A stretch of DNA of 64,000 bases from Zoogloea sp041917255 (GCA_041917255.1 JAYRYA010000025.1:10774-74773), one strand, 5' to 3'; positions 36,096 to 45,249 are shown, numbered from the stretch's first letter. Numbers and translations are program-made. The notes: generated by a model from the sequence alone, not told the origin.

Positions 36096-36880
36096 TGGAA
36101 GCCGCCTATCCGTTTCAGGTCACTGGCATTGAACCAGATGTAGAAAGCCTTGCCAACAATGTTCTTTTCCGGGACAAAACCCCAGCCGCGGCTATCGAAA
36201 CTGCCGTCGCGGTTATCACCCATCATGAAGTAATGGCCCGCAGGAACCGTGCAGGAAAGACCACGATTAGTATAGGTGCAGTTTTCCTGGAACGGATACT
36301 TGGTGACCTGCGAAACGTAAGCCGGCGCGGCATTTTCCACGATGATCCGGTGCTCGACGTCGCCCAGCTTTTCGATGAAGCTCGGCGAATAGTAGAGACG
36401 ATCAGTATGAAGGTAATCGCCAGACGGGTTCATGGGAACGGGCTGCCCGTTGATGCTGAGCTTCTTGTCAAAATACTCGACCTTGTCCCCGGGCAGGCCG
36501 ACCACGCGCTTGATGTAGTCGAGGGACGGGTCGCCCGGGAAGCGGAACACCATCACGTCGCCCCGCTGGGGCTCGTTGACGTCGATGATCTTCTTGTTGA
36601 TCACCGGCAGGCGGATGCCATAGGTCCACTTATTGACCAGGATGAAGTCGCCCACGAGCAGCGTCGGGATCATCGAGCCGGAGGGGATCCGGAACGGTTC
36701 GACGACGAACGAGCGCAGGCAGAAGACCACCAGGATCACCGGAAAGAAGCTCGCACCGTACTCAACCCACCACGGCGTCTTGGCACCCACGCTGCGGCGC
36801 TTGCTGGCAACGAAACGATCCAGTGCCCACAGGACGCCGCTCAACACCAGCAGCAAAAACAGAATCAGGGCGAAATTCAC
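36092..36880 (-). CDS. lepB: Signal peptidase I
   Basis: A 262-residue inner-membrane protease that removes signal peptides. Two N-terminal membrane helices precede the catalytic Ser in PSGSMIPTLLVGDFILVNKW and the catalytic Lys in DYIKRVVGLPGD; box E GDNRDGSFDSR is also present. The start is GTG at 36880, directly after the lepA TAA with GGAG inside the end of lepA. The order lepA-lepB-rnc-era is conserved. Confidence 0.97.
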   Translation of the reverse strand: MNFALILFLLLVLSGVLWALDRFVASKRRSVGAKTPWWVEYGASFFPVILVVFCLRSFVVEPFRIPSGSMIPTLLVGDFILVNKWTYGIRLPVINKKIIDVNEPQRGDVMVFRFPGDPSLDYIKRVVGLPGDKVEYFDKKLSINGQPVPMNPSGDYLHTDRLYYSPSFIEKLGDVEHRIIVENAAPAYVSQVTKYPFQENCTYTNRGLSCTVPAGHYFMMGDNRDGSFDSRGWGFVPEKNIVGKAFYIWFNASDLKRIGGFQ

Positions 36881-38695
36881 TTATCGGCTCCAGTCAGCAC
36901 ATTTACCTTCATCCACCCGCAGCACGGCCAGGAAGGCTTCCTGAGGAATCTCCACGTTGCCCACCTGCTTCATGCGCTTCTTGCCCTCCTTCTGCTTCTC
37001 GAGGAGCTTCTTCTTCCGGGTGATGTCACCACCGTAGCACTTGGCCAGCACGTTCTTGCGCAGGGCCTTGATGGTCTCGCGCGCCACGATGTTGGAACCG
37101 ATCGCTGCCTGGATGGCAACGTCGAACATCTGGCGCGGGATCAACTCGCGCAGCTTGGCCACCAGCTCACGACCCCGGTACTGGGAATTGGCGCGGTGCA
37201 CGATGATCGACAGGGCGTCCACCTTTTCCGAGGACACCAGCACGTCGAGCTTGACCAGATCGGCGGCCCGGTATTCCTTGAACTCGTAATCAAGCGAGGC
37301 ATAACCGCGGGACACCGACTTCAGCTTGTCGAAGAAATCCATGACCACTTCGTTCATCGGCATGTCGTAGATCAGCTGCACCTGACGGCCGTGGTAAAGC
37401 ATGTCGACCTGCGCACCCCGCTTCTGGTTGCACAGGGTGATCACCGGGCCGACGTATTCCTGGGGCAGGAAGATCACCGCCTTGATGATCGGCTCTCGTA
37501 CCTCTTCGACCTTGGACAGATCCGGCAGCTTGGACGGGTTGGACACCTGCTCGACGGTGCCGTCCTTCATCAGCACTTCATACACCACGGTCGGCGCCGT
37601 GGTGATGAGGTTCATGTCGAACTCGCGCTCGAGACGCTCCTGCACGATCTCCATGTGCAGCAGGCCCAGGAAGCCACAGCGGAAGCCGAAGCCCAGCGCC
37701 TGGGAGACTTCCGGCTCGAACTGCAGCGAAGCATCGTTGAGACGCAGCTTTTCCAGCGATTCGCGCAGCTGGTCGTATTCGTTGGACTCGACCGGATACA
37801 GGCCGGCGAACACCTGCGGCTTGATCTCCTTGAAACCGGCCAGCGGCTCTGCAGCGGGCTTGCCGGCGAGGGTGATGGTGTCACCGACCTTCGCGGATTT
37901 CAGCTCCTTGATGCCGGCGATGATGAAACCCACCTGGCCGGCCGAGAGGGTTTCCCGCTGCTGCGACTTGGGGGTAAACACGCCCACCTGCTCGCACAGG
38001 TGCTGGTTGCCATTGGACATGAACAGGATCTTGTCCTTGGGCTTGAGGGTGCCATCGACCACACGCACCAGCATCACCACGCCCACGTAGTTGTCGAACC
38101 ACGAATCGATGATCAGCGCCTTCAGCGGCGCGTCGGGATCGCCCTTGGGCGGCGGGATGCGGGCGATGACAGCCTCGAGGATGTCCTCGACGCCCATGCC
38201 GGTCTTGGCCGAACAGGGCACTGCATCACTCGCATCGATACCGATCACATCCTCGATTTCCTGCTTGGCGCCATCCGGGTTGGCCTGGGGCAGGTCCATC
38301 TTGTTGAGCACCGGCACCACCTCGACACCCTGGTCGAGCGCGGTGTAGCAGTTGGCGACCGTCTGCGCCTCGACGCCCTGGGAGGCATCGACCACCAGCA
38401 GGCCGCCCTCGCAGGCCGCCAGGGAGCGGGAGACTTCGTAGGAGAAGTCCACATGCCCCGGGGTGTCGATGAGGTTGAGGTTGTAGACCTGGCCATCGCG
38501 GGCGCGATAACTCAGCGCCGCAGTCTGGGCCTTGATCGTGATGCCCCGCTCACGTTCGATATCCATCGAGTCCAATACCTGGGCCTCCATCTCCCGGTCG
38601 GACAGGCCGCCGCAAAGATGGATGATCCGATCAGCCAGGGTGGACTTGCCGTGGTCGATATGGGCGATGATCGAGAAGTTTCTGATGTGTTGCAT
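36881..38695 (-). CDS. lepA: Elongation factor 4 (LepA)
   Basis: A 604-residue ribosome-associated GTPase. G1 is AHIDHGKSTLADRI, G3 DTPGHVDFSYEV, G4 NKMD, and the LepA-specific C-terminal domain contains KCYGGDITRKKKLLEKQKEG. The start MQHIRNFSIIAHIDHGKST aligns with the family. No ribosome site is visible: a terminator-like hairpin ends only eight bases upstream. Directly followed by lepB. Confidence 0.98.
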   Translation of the reverse strand: MQHIRNFSIIAHIDHGKSTLADRIIHLCGGLSDREMEAQVLDSMDIERERGITIKAQTAALSYRARDGQVYNLNLIDTPGHVDFSYEVSRSLAACEGGLLVVDASQGVEAQTVANCYTALDQGVEVVPVLNKMDLPQANPDGAKQEIEDVIGIDASDAVPCSAKTGMGVEDILEAVIARIPPPKGDPDAPLKALIIDSWFDNYVGVVMLVRVVDGTLKPKDKILFMSNGNQHLCEQVGVFTPKSQQRETLSAGQVGFIIAGIKELKSAKVGDTITLAGKPAAEPLAGFKEIKPQVFAGLYPVESNEYDQLRESLEKLRLNDASLQFEPEVSQALGFGFRCGFLGLLHMEIVQERLEREFDMNLITTAPTVVYEVLMKDGTVEQVSNPSKLPDLSKVEEVREPIIKAVIFLPQEYVGPVITLCNQKRGAQVDMLYHGRQVQLIYDMPMNEVVMDFFDKLKSVSRGYASLDYEFKEYRAADLVKLDVLVSSEKVDALSIIVHRANSQYRGRELVAKLRELIPRQMFDVAIQAAIGSNIVARETIKALRKNVLAKCYGGDITRKKKLLEKQKEGKKRMKQVGNVEIPQEAFLAVLRVDEGKCADWSR

Positions 38696-38700
38696 GGGCC

Positions 38701-38731
38701 ACGAAAAAGGGTGCCGTTGGGCACCCTTGAA
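38701..38731. terminator. Hairpin directly upstream of lepA
   Basis: AAGGGTGCC (38707-38715) pairs with GGCACCCTT (38720-38728) around a four-base loop. On the minus strand it is followed by TTTTT, so it looks like the end of the rpoE-rse-mucD operon. It stops eight bases before the lepA start codon. Confidence 0.8.
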
Positions 38732-38761
38732 AAAATTGTTTGCCTGACAAAGGGTTGGATT

Positions 38762-39016
38762 TTAACCGATACGCCGGAAATGAGCACGGACTGCCGGTTC
38801 GTCCAGGAAGTAGTGACATAGTTCCACATCCCCGTCGAGCAGCACCGGCACTTTCTCACCCCAGACCTCTTCCAGTTCCGGGGCGTCCTCGTCCAGGTCC
38901 ACAACCCGGACCGAAAACCCCAGCTCATCCTGCAACGGGGCGAGCGCCGCGAGCAGATCATGGCACAGGTGGCACCACATCCGACTCAGCACGGTGAGTT
39001 GGCGATCAGCGCTCAA
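38762..39016 (-). CDS. Glutaredoxin-like protein (DUF836 type)
   Basis: An 84-residue thioredoxin-fold protein with a CxxC active site (MWCHLCHDLL) and the fold pattern VRVVDLDEDAP, EKVPVLLDGDVE. No ATG precedes the active site in a sensible place. The candidates are TTG at 39016, overlapping the mucD end by 11 bases, or GTG at 38992; neither has a clear ribosome site, so translation is probably coupled to mucD. The TTG start gives the usual family length. This gene between mucD and lepA is common in betaproteobacteria. Confidence 0.82.
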   Translation of the reverse strand: MSADRQLTVLSRMWCHLCHDLLAALAPLQDELGFSVRVVDLDEDAPELEEVWGEKVPVLLDGDVELCHYFLDEPAVRAHFRRIG

Positions 39017-40439
39017 GGGTACGCAGCGGGACAAAAGTCTGGGTTTCGCCGCGCAGCACCAGCAGCGTGACGGTCTGGCCAAGCTCCAGGGCACCCACCA
39101 CCCGGTTGAATTGCTCCACCGAGCGGATGTCCGTGCGCACACCCTTGCTCACCAGCGCGAGGATGCCATCGCCCGCCTGGATCTCGGAAGCCCTGGCCGA
39201 CGCGCTGCGTAGCGCGTCCACGACCACGCCACCGGCAGGGAAACGCCCGTCACGGCGCTGCTCGGACGAAGGTTCGACCACAACAATGCCGAGCCGGTTT
39301 GGCGCTGCATCCTGCCGTGGCATCTTTGCAGCGACCTTGCGGACTTTCTCTTCCGGCAATTCCGCCACGGTCACCGCCAGATCGCGCACTGCACCTTTGC
39401 GCCACACCTGCACCGGCGCCTTGTTGCCCGGTCGCGTGCCACCGACGATGCGAGGCAGATCGCCCGACACCCCCACCGGCCGGTTGTCGAAGCGCAGGAC
39501 GATGTCCCCCTGCTCGATGCCGGCTTTGTCTGCCGGGCTGCCCTTCTCGACCGAACTGACCAGAGCCCCCACCGGCTTGCCAAGATTGAAACTGTCGGCG
39601 AGTTCGCGCGAGACCTCCTGGATCACAACACCGATGCGCCCACGCTGCACCCGGCCACTGGCACGCAGCTGGGATTGCACATCCATTGCCACATCGATCG
39701 GGATGGCGAACGACAGGCCCATGAACCCACCGGTGCGACTGTAAATCTGCGAGTTGATGCCGACTACCTCGCCCTTCATGTTGAACAGCGGCCCGCCGGA
39801 ATTACCCGGGTTGATGGCCACGTCGGTCTGGATGAAGGGCACGAAATTCTCTTGTGGCAACGAGCGCCCCTTGGCGCTCACGATGCCCGCGGTCACCGAA
39901 TTCTCGAAACCGAAGGGTGCGCCAATGGCCACCACCCAATCCCCGACGCGCAACTTGCCCGGATCGCCGAGACTGACACGGGGAAGTCCCGCCGCGTCGA
40001 TCTTGAGCAGTGCCACATCGGTGCGCGCATCGGTGCCGATGAGGCGGGCCCGGAACTCACGCTTGTCGGTGAGCTTGACCAGAATCTCGTCAGCGCCATC
40101 GACCACATGGGCGTTGGTCAGCACGTAACCATCAGGAGAGACGATGAAACCGGAACCGAGGGAGCGATTGTCCGGATCGATCCGCGGCGCCGAAGGCGAT
40201 CGTGGAATGAAACGCCGGAAGAGATCGAACATCGGATCATCCTCATCCAGGCTGGGCACGCCCGGACGGGTCTGGCGTAGTGCCTGGGTGGTGCTGATAT
40301 TCACCACCGCAGCGCCCTGACGTTCGGCCAGATCGGCAAAATCAGGGAGTTCGCGCGCCAGCGCATCTCGGCCGGCGATCAGGCCGACAACCAGTAAAAG
40401 CCACGCGAACAACCGGTAGACCGGCAAGTCGACGCTCAT
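39006..40439 (-). CDS. mucD: Periplasmic serine protease MucD/DegP type
   Basis: A 477-residue exported protease of the HtrA family that clears misfolded envelope proteins and restrains sigmaE. It has a signal peptide (MSVDLPVYRLFAWLLLVVG), the triad His in TNAHVVDG, Asp in RTDVALLKI, Ser in NPGNSGGPL, and two PDZ domains (about 270-360 and 385-470). The ATG at 40439 overlaps the rseC stop as ATGA, which decides the start over a GTG three codons earlier. Confidence 0.97.
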   Translation of the reverse strand: MSVDLPVYRLFAWLLLVVGLIAGRDALARELPDFADLAERQGAAVVNISTTQALRQTRPGVPSLDEDDPMFDLFRRFIPRSPSAPRIDPDNRSLGSGFIVSPDGYVLTNAHVVDGADEILVKLTDKREFRARLIGTDARTDVALLKIDAAGLPRVSLGDPGKLRVGDWVVAIGAPFGFENSVTAGIVSAKGRSLPQENFVPFIQTDVAINPGNSGGPLFNMKGEVVGINSQIYSRTGGFMGLSFAIPIDVAMDVQSQLRASGRVQRGRIGVVIQEVSRELADSFNLGKPVGALVSSVEKGSPADKAGIEQGDIVLRFDNRPVGVSGDLPRIVGGTRPGNKAPVQVWRKGAVRDLAVTVAELPEEKVRKVAAKMPRQDAAPNRLGIVVVEPSSEQRRDGRFPAGGVVVDALRSASARASEIQAGDGILALVSKGVRTDIRSVEQFNRVVGALELGQTVTLLVLRGETQTFVPLRTLER

Positions 40440-40888
40440 CGCCCACACTCCTCCGATGAGCCAACACGCTCGAGTCGCAGTGGCGTAGAACCCTGGGTCC
40501 AGGCGGAGCGCCCCCGCGCCAGCAGGAATGCAGAAAGCCCGCCCGCAACAGCACCAATGCCTGCCGACAGATCAACGTTACCCTGAAGAGGCGCAACGAC
40601 CGTGCCGGCCGCAGCACCGAGCAGCACACCGATCACCGGCAACGCGTAGGCCAGCAAGGCTGCCCGCAGCGGAACACCATCCTCGACGACCACCCCCACC
40701 TCATCGCCAGGCTGCGCACCGATGCCGTTGACCACCCTCACCTGCTGGCCCGAAGATGCCAGGGGCCTGGCGATATTCACGCCCCCGCAGCCGCCAGGCT
40801 CATGGCAACGACCGCAGCCCTGGGCCACCGTCACGTCCACCCATGCGAACCCAGACTCGACCCGCGAAACGACCCCCTTGACCTGCAT
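40436..40888 (-). CDS. rseC: SigmaE regulatory protein RseC/MucC
   Basis: A 150-residue inner-membrane protein. The N-terminal part has the cysteine cluster CGRCHEPGGCGG, typical of RseC, and two membrane helices follow (about 77-97 and 105-125). RseC modulates sigmaE and, in some bacteria, SoxR reduction. The start overlaps the rseB stop as TAATG. Confidence 0.92.
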   Translation of the reverse strand: MQVKGVVSRVESGFAWVDVTVAQGCGRCHEPGGCGGVNIARPLASSGQQVRVVNGIGAQPGDEVGVVVEDGVPLRAALLAYALPVIGVLLGAAAGTVVAPLQGNVDLSAGIGAVAGGLSAFLLARGRSAWTQGSTPLRLERVGSSEECGR

Positions 40889-41853
40889 TAGCGCTTACGC
40901 ACCTCCACGCCATCCGCAATTCGCACCAGCGCAGCTTGGGGCACTTCGCCCAGCGCGGTGATCTGGTGATCGGCTACCGTGCGTCGGAAGATATTGACCG
41001 CTCCGTTGGCGCTCATGCCACTCTGGTGCCCCGGCTTGGAAGGCAGCGGCTCGATGAAGACCGAGATGGCCGCGAGCCCATCAGAAAACACCACGTGGTA
41101 AGCCTCTGCCCGATCCTTGCGGGCCGGACGCGTGACCGACACGACCTGCCGGAAACCCGGGATGGAATTGCGGAACACCCAACCTGTGTCCTCGACCTTC
41201 ACATCGCCGCCGCGGGCCTGCGCCACCTTCCAGTCCGGCCCCCGCACAAAGCGGGGCTTGACCTTCTCCTTGTCGAAGGGCACGCCGATCTGGACCTCAT
41301 TGAACGCAAACTGCTCGATACTCTCGCCTCTCTCACCGATCAGGCGGGCGCGCAAGAGTAGCCCCGAGTTCACATCCGCCCAGAGCTGGTGCCCGAAGCG
41401 CATGTCATCCTTGGGCTCAAGGATGATCTGCTGACTTTCGAGCCCGGCGATACGCACAACCTCGCCCTTCCGGATCCGATAGTTCTCGGCCAAGGCGCTC
41501 GGCGACGACGGCAGCCGCGCCGGGAACCCTCTCCGGGCCGCCGACTGATCAACGATCACCAGTTTCTGGTCGGGCAGAAAGCACTGCACCTCTTCATTAT
41601 TGCGCACCACCTCTCGCGGGCTGCCATCAAGCGCCTCAAGCTTTTCGAACTCGGCGCCGCCATCCACGAGGTGGGCGATCCGCGAGGTCTCGACGTTCTT
41701 GCCGCTCTGATAGCTGAAGGTGCCCGTGTAATTGAGCTTATGCGCTGCGCTGGAAATCCGGCCCAACCAACTGAGGGGGTCCGTCGGCGCATCCGCGCCA
41801 GTGGCAACGCCAACGGTCAGACACGCCGCCAGAAGTACGACGAACCGCTTCAT
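40888..41853 (-). CDS. rseB: SigmaE regulatory periplasmic protein RseB/MucB
   Basis: A 321-residue exported protein with a signal peptide (MKRFVVLLAACLTVGVATG) and the two-lobe MucB fold, starting WLGRISSAAHKLNYTGTFSY. It binds RseA in the periplasm and protects it from DegS cleavage until envelope stress signals appear. It overlaps rseA by four bases and rseC by one. Confidence 0.95.
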   Translation of the reverse strand: MKRFVVLLAACLTVGVATGADAPTDPLSWLGRISSAAHKLNYTGTFSYQSGKNVETSRIAHLVDGGAEFEKLEALDGSPREVVRNNEEVQCFLPDQKLVIVDQSAARRGFPARLPSSPSALAENYRIRKGEVVRIAGLESQQIILEPKDDMRFGHQLWADVNSGLLLRARLIGERGESIEQFAFNEVQIGVPFDKEKVKPRFVRGPDWKVAQARGGDVKVEDTGWVFRNSIPGFRQVVSVTRPARKDRAEAYHVVFSDGLAAISVFIEPLPSKPGHQSGMSANGAVNIFRRTVADHQITALGEVPQAALVRIADGVEVRKR

Positions 41854-42386
41854 CGCTGACCGGCCGAGCGGCTGTCGGACACAGTCCGTACATACAGCGC
41901 CACGCCCGGCATGGCAGCCGAAGGCGCCATCGCCTGATGGGCAAACAGGTATTCGCGCTCCGACGACTCGGTCGTAGCCCGGGTCGCACTGTCGGCTGGT
42001 GCGCTCACCAGCGCCACCGGCTGCGGCACCTTGGCCGCGGCAAGCCGCTCGACGGAGGGGCCATCCCCATTGAGTGTGATCGCGACCCAGCCGACGGCAG
42101 CCACGCCCATCACCGACGCCGCAATCGGCATCAGATGCCTGATGAGTCCGCTGCCCACCTCGCGCCGCTTGGGCGCAACGATCGCAGGTTCATCCTCAAT
42201 GCAGCGCATGACTTTGTGCGCAAAATCCGGCGACAGACCGTTTTCATCCCGCAACACGTCCCCGATCAGGCAGAAGTTTTCCCAGTCCCGTCGAAGCGCG
42301 CCGTCCCGCTTGAGCGTTTCGAACATTCGGGATGAAGCCTCGTCGTCAAGAGCGCCATCCAACAGGGCAGAAACCTTTTCTTTCAT
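41850..42386 (-). CDS. rseA: Anti-sigmaE factor RseA/MucA
   Basis: A 178-residue single-pass inner-membrane protein. The cytoplasmic N-terminus (EKVSALLDGALDDEASSRMF, about 3-22) holds RpoE, one membrane helix lies at about 85-105, and the rest is periplasmic, where RseB binds. It starts four bases after rpoE. Confidence 0.93.
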   Translation of the reverse strand: MKEKVSALLDGALDDEASSRMFETLKRDGALRRDWENFCLIGDVLRDENGLSPDFAHKVMRCIEDEPAIVAPKRREVGSGLIRHLMPIAASVMGVAAVGWVAITLNGDGPSVERLAAAKVPQPVALVSAPADSATRATTESSEREYLFAHQAMAPSAAMPGVALYVRTVSDSRSAGQR

Positions 42387-42390
42387 CGTC

Positions 42391-42990
42391 TTACCACCTC
42401 TTGTTCGGAGCCGTGTCGAGCAACGGCCTGAGCTTTTCTGAAATTGCTTCCCGTGCGCGGAAGATGCGGGAACGGACAGTGCCGATCGGGCACTCCATGA
42501 TCGAGGCGATCTCTTCGTAACTCAAACCTTCGATCTCTCGCAAAACGATCGCCGTTCTCAATTCTTCAGGCAAGGCCTCCATCGCCACATTGACGGTATC
42601 CCCGATCTGCTTGGTCATCAGCAGCCGTTCCGGCGTGTTGATGTCGCGCAGCTGATCTCCGTCCTCGAAGGTTTCAGCTTCGTCGGAATCGAAATCGGTA
42701 GACGTTGGAGCGCGACGGCCTTGCGAAACGAGGAAGTTCTTGGCGGTGTTGATCCCGATACGATACAGCCAGGTATAAAAAGCGCTGTCTCCCCGGAAAG
42801 ACGGCAGGGCGCGATACGCCTTGATGAACGTTTCCTGGGCGACATCCTCCACTTCGGCGGGATCTCGGATCAATCTCGACAACAGCCGGGCGAGCTTGCG
42901 CTGATACTTGGAAACCAGCAGGCCGAAAGCCTGTTTGTCTCCGCGTTGGACGCGCTCGACCAGCTGCTGGTCAATTTCGCGATCACTCAT
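42391..42990 (-). CDS. rpoE: RNA polymerase sigmaE factor
   Basis: A 199-residue ECF sigma factor for envelope stress. Region 2 (DVAQETFIKAYRALPSFRGD, WLYRIGINTAKNFLV) reads the -10 and region 4 (EIEGLSYEEIASIMECPIGT) the -35. The start MSDREIDQQLVERVQRGD at 42990 fits the family; an upstream in-frame extension is not conserved-looking. First gene of rpoE-rseABC-mucD. Confidence 0.97.
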   Translation of the reverse strand: MSDREIDQQLVERVQRGDKQAFGLLVSKYQRKLARLLSRLIRDPAEVEDVAQETFIKAYRALPSFRGDSAFYTWLYRIGINTAKNFLVSQGRRAPTSTDFDSDEAETFEDGDQLRDINTPERLLMTKQIGDTVNVAMEALPEELRTAIVLREIEGLSYEEIASIMECPIGTVRSRIFRAREAISEKLRPLLDTAPNKRW

Positions 42991-43083
42991 GGTTGGGAAA
43001 GGGCTACCTCGTAAGGCGTGACCCGGTCGGTCACAGCCCTGCAGTATACCTTGTGCGTCCTGCTTCCCTGCCAAAGTACTGAG

Positions 43084-43111
43084 GTTGACCGCAGCGCACC
43101 GAGCATAGTTC
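43084..43111 (-). promoter_or_regulatory. Possible sigmaE autoregulatory promoter of rpoE
   Basis: On the minus strand GAACTA (43111-43106), 17 bases, then TCAAC (43088-43084). SigmaE promoters have GAACTT, 16-17 bases, TCTRA/TCAAA, and rpoE operons usually carry one. A TATACT box (43048-43043) nearer the gene could be a housekeeping promoter. Match is moderate. Confidence 0.4.
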
Positions 43112-43159
43112 AGTTGCGGAAGGGGTTTTGTTGGCGCCTGCAGCTCAGATTGCCCGTGC

Positions 43160-43165
43160 TATAGT
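43160..43165 (+). promoter_or_regulatory. Possible -10 box for nadB
   Basis: TATAGT lies about 38 bases before the nadB GTG. No convincing -35 is found at 16-18 bases upstream. Confidence 0.3.
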
Positions 43166-43202
43166 CGGCCATCCGAACTATCGCCCCCTGCGGAATTCCG
43201 AA

Positions 43203-44792
43203 GTGACCGCTTTTGACGTGCTCATTCTGGGCAGCGGCCTTGCCGGCCAATCGCTCGCCCTTCGTCTTGCAGACACCCTGAAGGTCGCCCTCGTCACCAA
43301 ACGCACGCTAGAAGACAGCGCCAGCGCCTGGGCTCAGGGCGGCATCGCCGCGGTGCTCGACCCCTCCGACAGCACCGAAGCCCACATCGCGGACACCCAT
43401 ACCGCCGGCGCGGGGCTGTGCTCTGAAAAAGCCACCCGCTTCGTTGTCGAAAACGGCCCCCGTGCCATCCAGTGGTTGATTGACCACGGCGTACCCTTCA
43501 CGGCCGACCCCGGCTCACCGATCGGCTATCACCTCACCCGCGAGGGCGGACACGGCCACCGCCGGGTCATTCATGTGGCAGACGCCACCGGCGCTGCGGT
43601 TCAGGCGACGCTCACCGAACAGGTCCGGGCCCATCCGAACATCCAGATCTTCGAGCAGCACATCGCCGTCGATCTCATCGTCGGCCACAAGATCGGCCGC
43701 CCCGAGGCCGGCTGTCTTGGCGCCTACGTGCTCGACATCGCCAATGATGAGGTGCTCACCTTTGCAGCACGCCACACGGTGCTCGCCACCGGTGGCGCGG
43801 GCAAGGTCTACCTTTACACCACCAATCCCGATACCGCCACCGGCGACGGAGTTGCCATGGCGTGGCGGGCCGGCTGCCGGGTTTCGAACATGGAGTTCAT
43901 CCAGTTCCACCCGACCTGCCTCTACCACCCCCAAGCCAAATCCTTCCTGATTTCCGAAGCCGTCCGCGGCGAAGGCGGCCTGCTGCGCCGCCCGGATGGC
44001 AGCCGATTCATGCCCGAGCACGACAGCCGGGAGGAACTGGCTCCCCGTGACATCGTTGCCAGAGCCATTGACTTCGAAATGAAGAAGCATGGGCTTGACT
44101 GCGTCTTTCTGGACATCAGCCACAAACCGGCCGACTTCCTGCAGGAGCACTTCCCCAATATCCTGGCCCGCTGCGCCGAACTGGGCATCGACATCACGCA
44201 ACAGCCGATCCCGGTCGTACCGGCAGCGCACTACTCCTGTGGAGGCATCGTCACCGACCTTCGCGCGCGCACCGACGTTCCCGGTCTCTACGCCGTTGGA
44301 GAAACCGCTTGCACTGGCCTGCACGGTGCAAACCGACTGGCGAGCAACTCATTGCTCGAGTGCCTGGTGTATGGCGAGGCAGCGGCCAGCGACATTCTCG
44401 CCAATCCACGACCGCAGGCATCCGAACTGCCCCAGTGGGACGAAAGCCGCGTCACCGACGCCGACGAATCCATCGTGATTTCCCATAACTGGGAAGAACT
44501 CCGACGTTTCATGTGGGACTACGTGGGCATCGTCCGCACCAACAAGCGGCTCCAGCGGGCCCAGCACCGTATCCGCCTCCTGGCGCGGGAGATCGACGAG
44601 TTCTATAGCAACTTCCGGGTCAGCAACGATCTCATCGAACTGCGCAATCTGGTCGTTACCGCAGATCTCATCGTTCGAAGCGCCCTCAAGCGCAAGGAAA
44701 GCCGTGGCCTGCACTGCAGCCGCGATTACCCCAACCCCTTGCCAGCAGCCCGCGACACCATCGTCCGACCCAGCCGCGGAAAGACCAGTTAG
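43203..44792 (+). CDS. nadB: L-aspartate oxidase
   Basis: A 529-residue FAD enzyme that oxidises L-aspartate to iminoaspartate, the first step of NAD synthesis. The dinucleotide motif VLILGSGLAGQSLALRLAD opens the protein. FIQFHPTCLYHP and the catalytic Arg region EAVRGEGGLLRR follow, and the C-terminal helical domain is normal. The GTG at 43203 puts the FAD motif right at the N-terminus as in relatives; an upstream TTG would add 25 unlikely residues. It converges with the YgfX-like gene and overlaps its end by four bases. Confidence 0.95.
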   Translation: MTAFDVLILGSGLAGQSLALRLADTLKVALVTKRTLEDSASAWAQGGIAAVLDPSDSTEAHIADTHTAGAGLCSEKATRFVVENGPRAIQWLIDHGVPFTADPGSPIGYHLTREGGHGHRRVIHVADATGAAVQATLTEQVRAHPNIQIFEQHIAVDLIVGHKIGRPEAGCLGAYVLDIANDEVLTFAARHTVLATGGAGKVYLYTTNPDTATGDGVAMAWRAGCRVSNMEFIQFHPTCLYHPQAKSFLISEAVRGEGGLLRRPDGSRFMPEHDSREELAPRDIVARAIDFEMKKHGLDCVFLDISHKPADFLQEHFPNILARCAELGIDITQQPIPVVPAAHYSCGGIVTDLRARTDVPGLYAVGETACTGLHGANRLASNSLLECLVYGEAAASDILANPRPQASELPQWDESRVTDADESIVISHNWEELRRFMWDYVGIVRTNKRLQRAQHRIRLLAREIDEFYSNFRVSNDLIELRNLVVTADLIVRSALKRKESRGLHCSRDYPNPLPAARDTIVRPSRGKTS

Positions 44793-45226
44793 GCGTTCGC
44801 CCCATCATCCGGTTGCGCATCAGCCGCGGCCGTCAGTCGGGTCCATACCTGAAGTCGTCGCCACGCCTCCGACGTTGCCTGGTCGCGCATGAGCAACCGG
44901 GCTCCGCCACGACAACCGTTTTGCTGCGGCCAGACCAGCCAGACAGCACGATGCGTCACTGTCGTTCCAGAACCAAGTTTCAGGCGCCGCCGGGCGGTAC
45001 CATCGGCATCGATCAGCAGATCACCTTCCGGTGTGAGCCCCAGACTTCCCCGGCCATTCCGCCACCGCGCCAAGGCCAGAACGTACGATCCGGCAACAAG
45101 GGCGAACCCACCCAACACAATCACAGGTTCGACGCAAAACCACAATGAAAAAGCCGCCACGGCATGCACCCCCGTTATCAGAACGAGGAGCAGCCGCGAC
45201 GGCTTGATTTCAATGATGGTCACCAC
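44789..45226 (-). CDS. YgfX-like membrane protein
   Basis: A 145-residue protein with two closely spaced membrane helices near the N-terminus (LLLVLITGVHAVAAFSLWF, VIVLGGFALVAGSYVLAL) and a soluble C-terminal part with a conserved-looking W-P-Q-Q-N region. This layout, and the position between nadB and fabF, fit YgfX proteins, which in E. coli inhibit cytoskeletal polymerisation and pair with SdhE. No sdhE is present here. The assignment is moderate. Confidence 0.6.
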   Translation of the reverse strand: MVTIIEIKPSRLLLVLITGVHAVAAFSLWFCVEPVIVLGGFALVAGSYVLALARWRNGRGSLGLTPEGDLLIDADGTARRRLKLGSGTTVTHRAVWLVWPQQNGCRGGARLLMRDQATSEAWRRLQVWTRLTAAADAQPDDGANA

Positions 45227-45249
45227 GCACGGGAATCCGTGCAGAACAC

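Noticed and set aside
36233..38821. Plus-strand open frame of about 860 codons opposite lepA/lepB
   Set aside because: Shadow of lepA and lepB codon bias; His/Asp/Leu-rich with no domain.
40439..40448. GTG start three codons upstream in mucD
   Set aside because: The ATG at 40439 overlaps the rseC stop in the same ATGA fashion seen throughout the run and has GGAG at good spacing.
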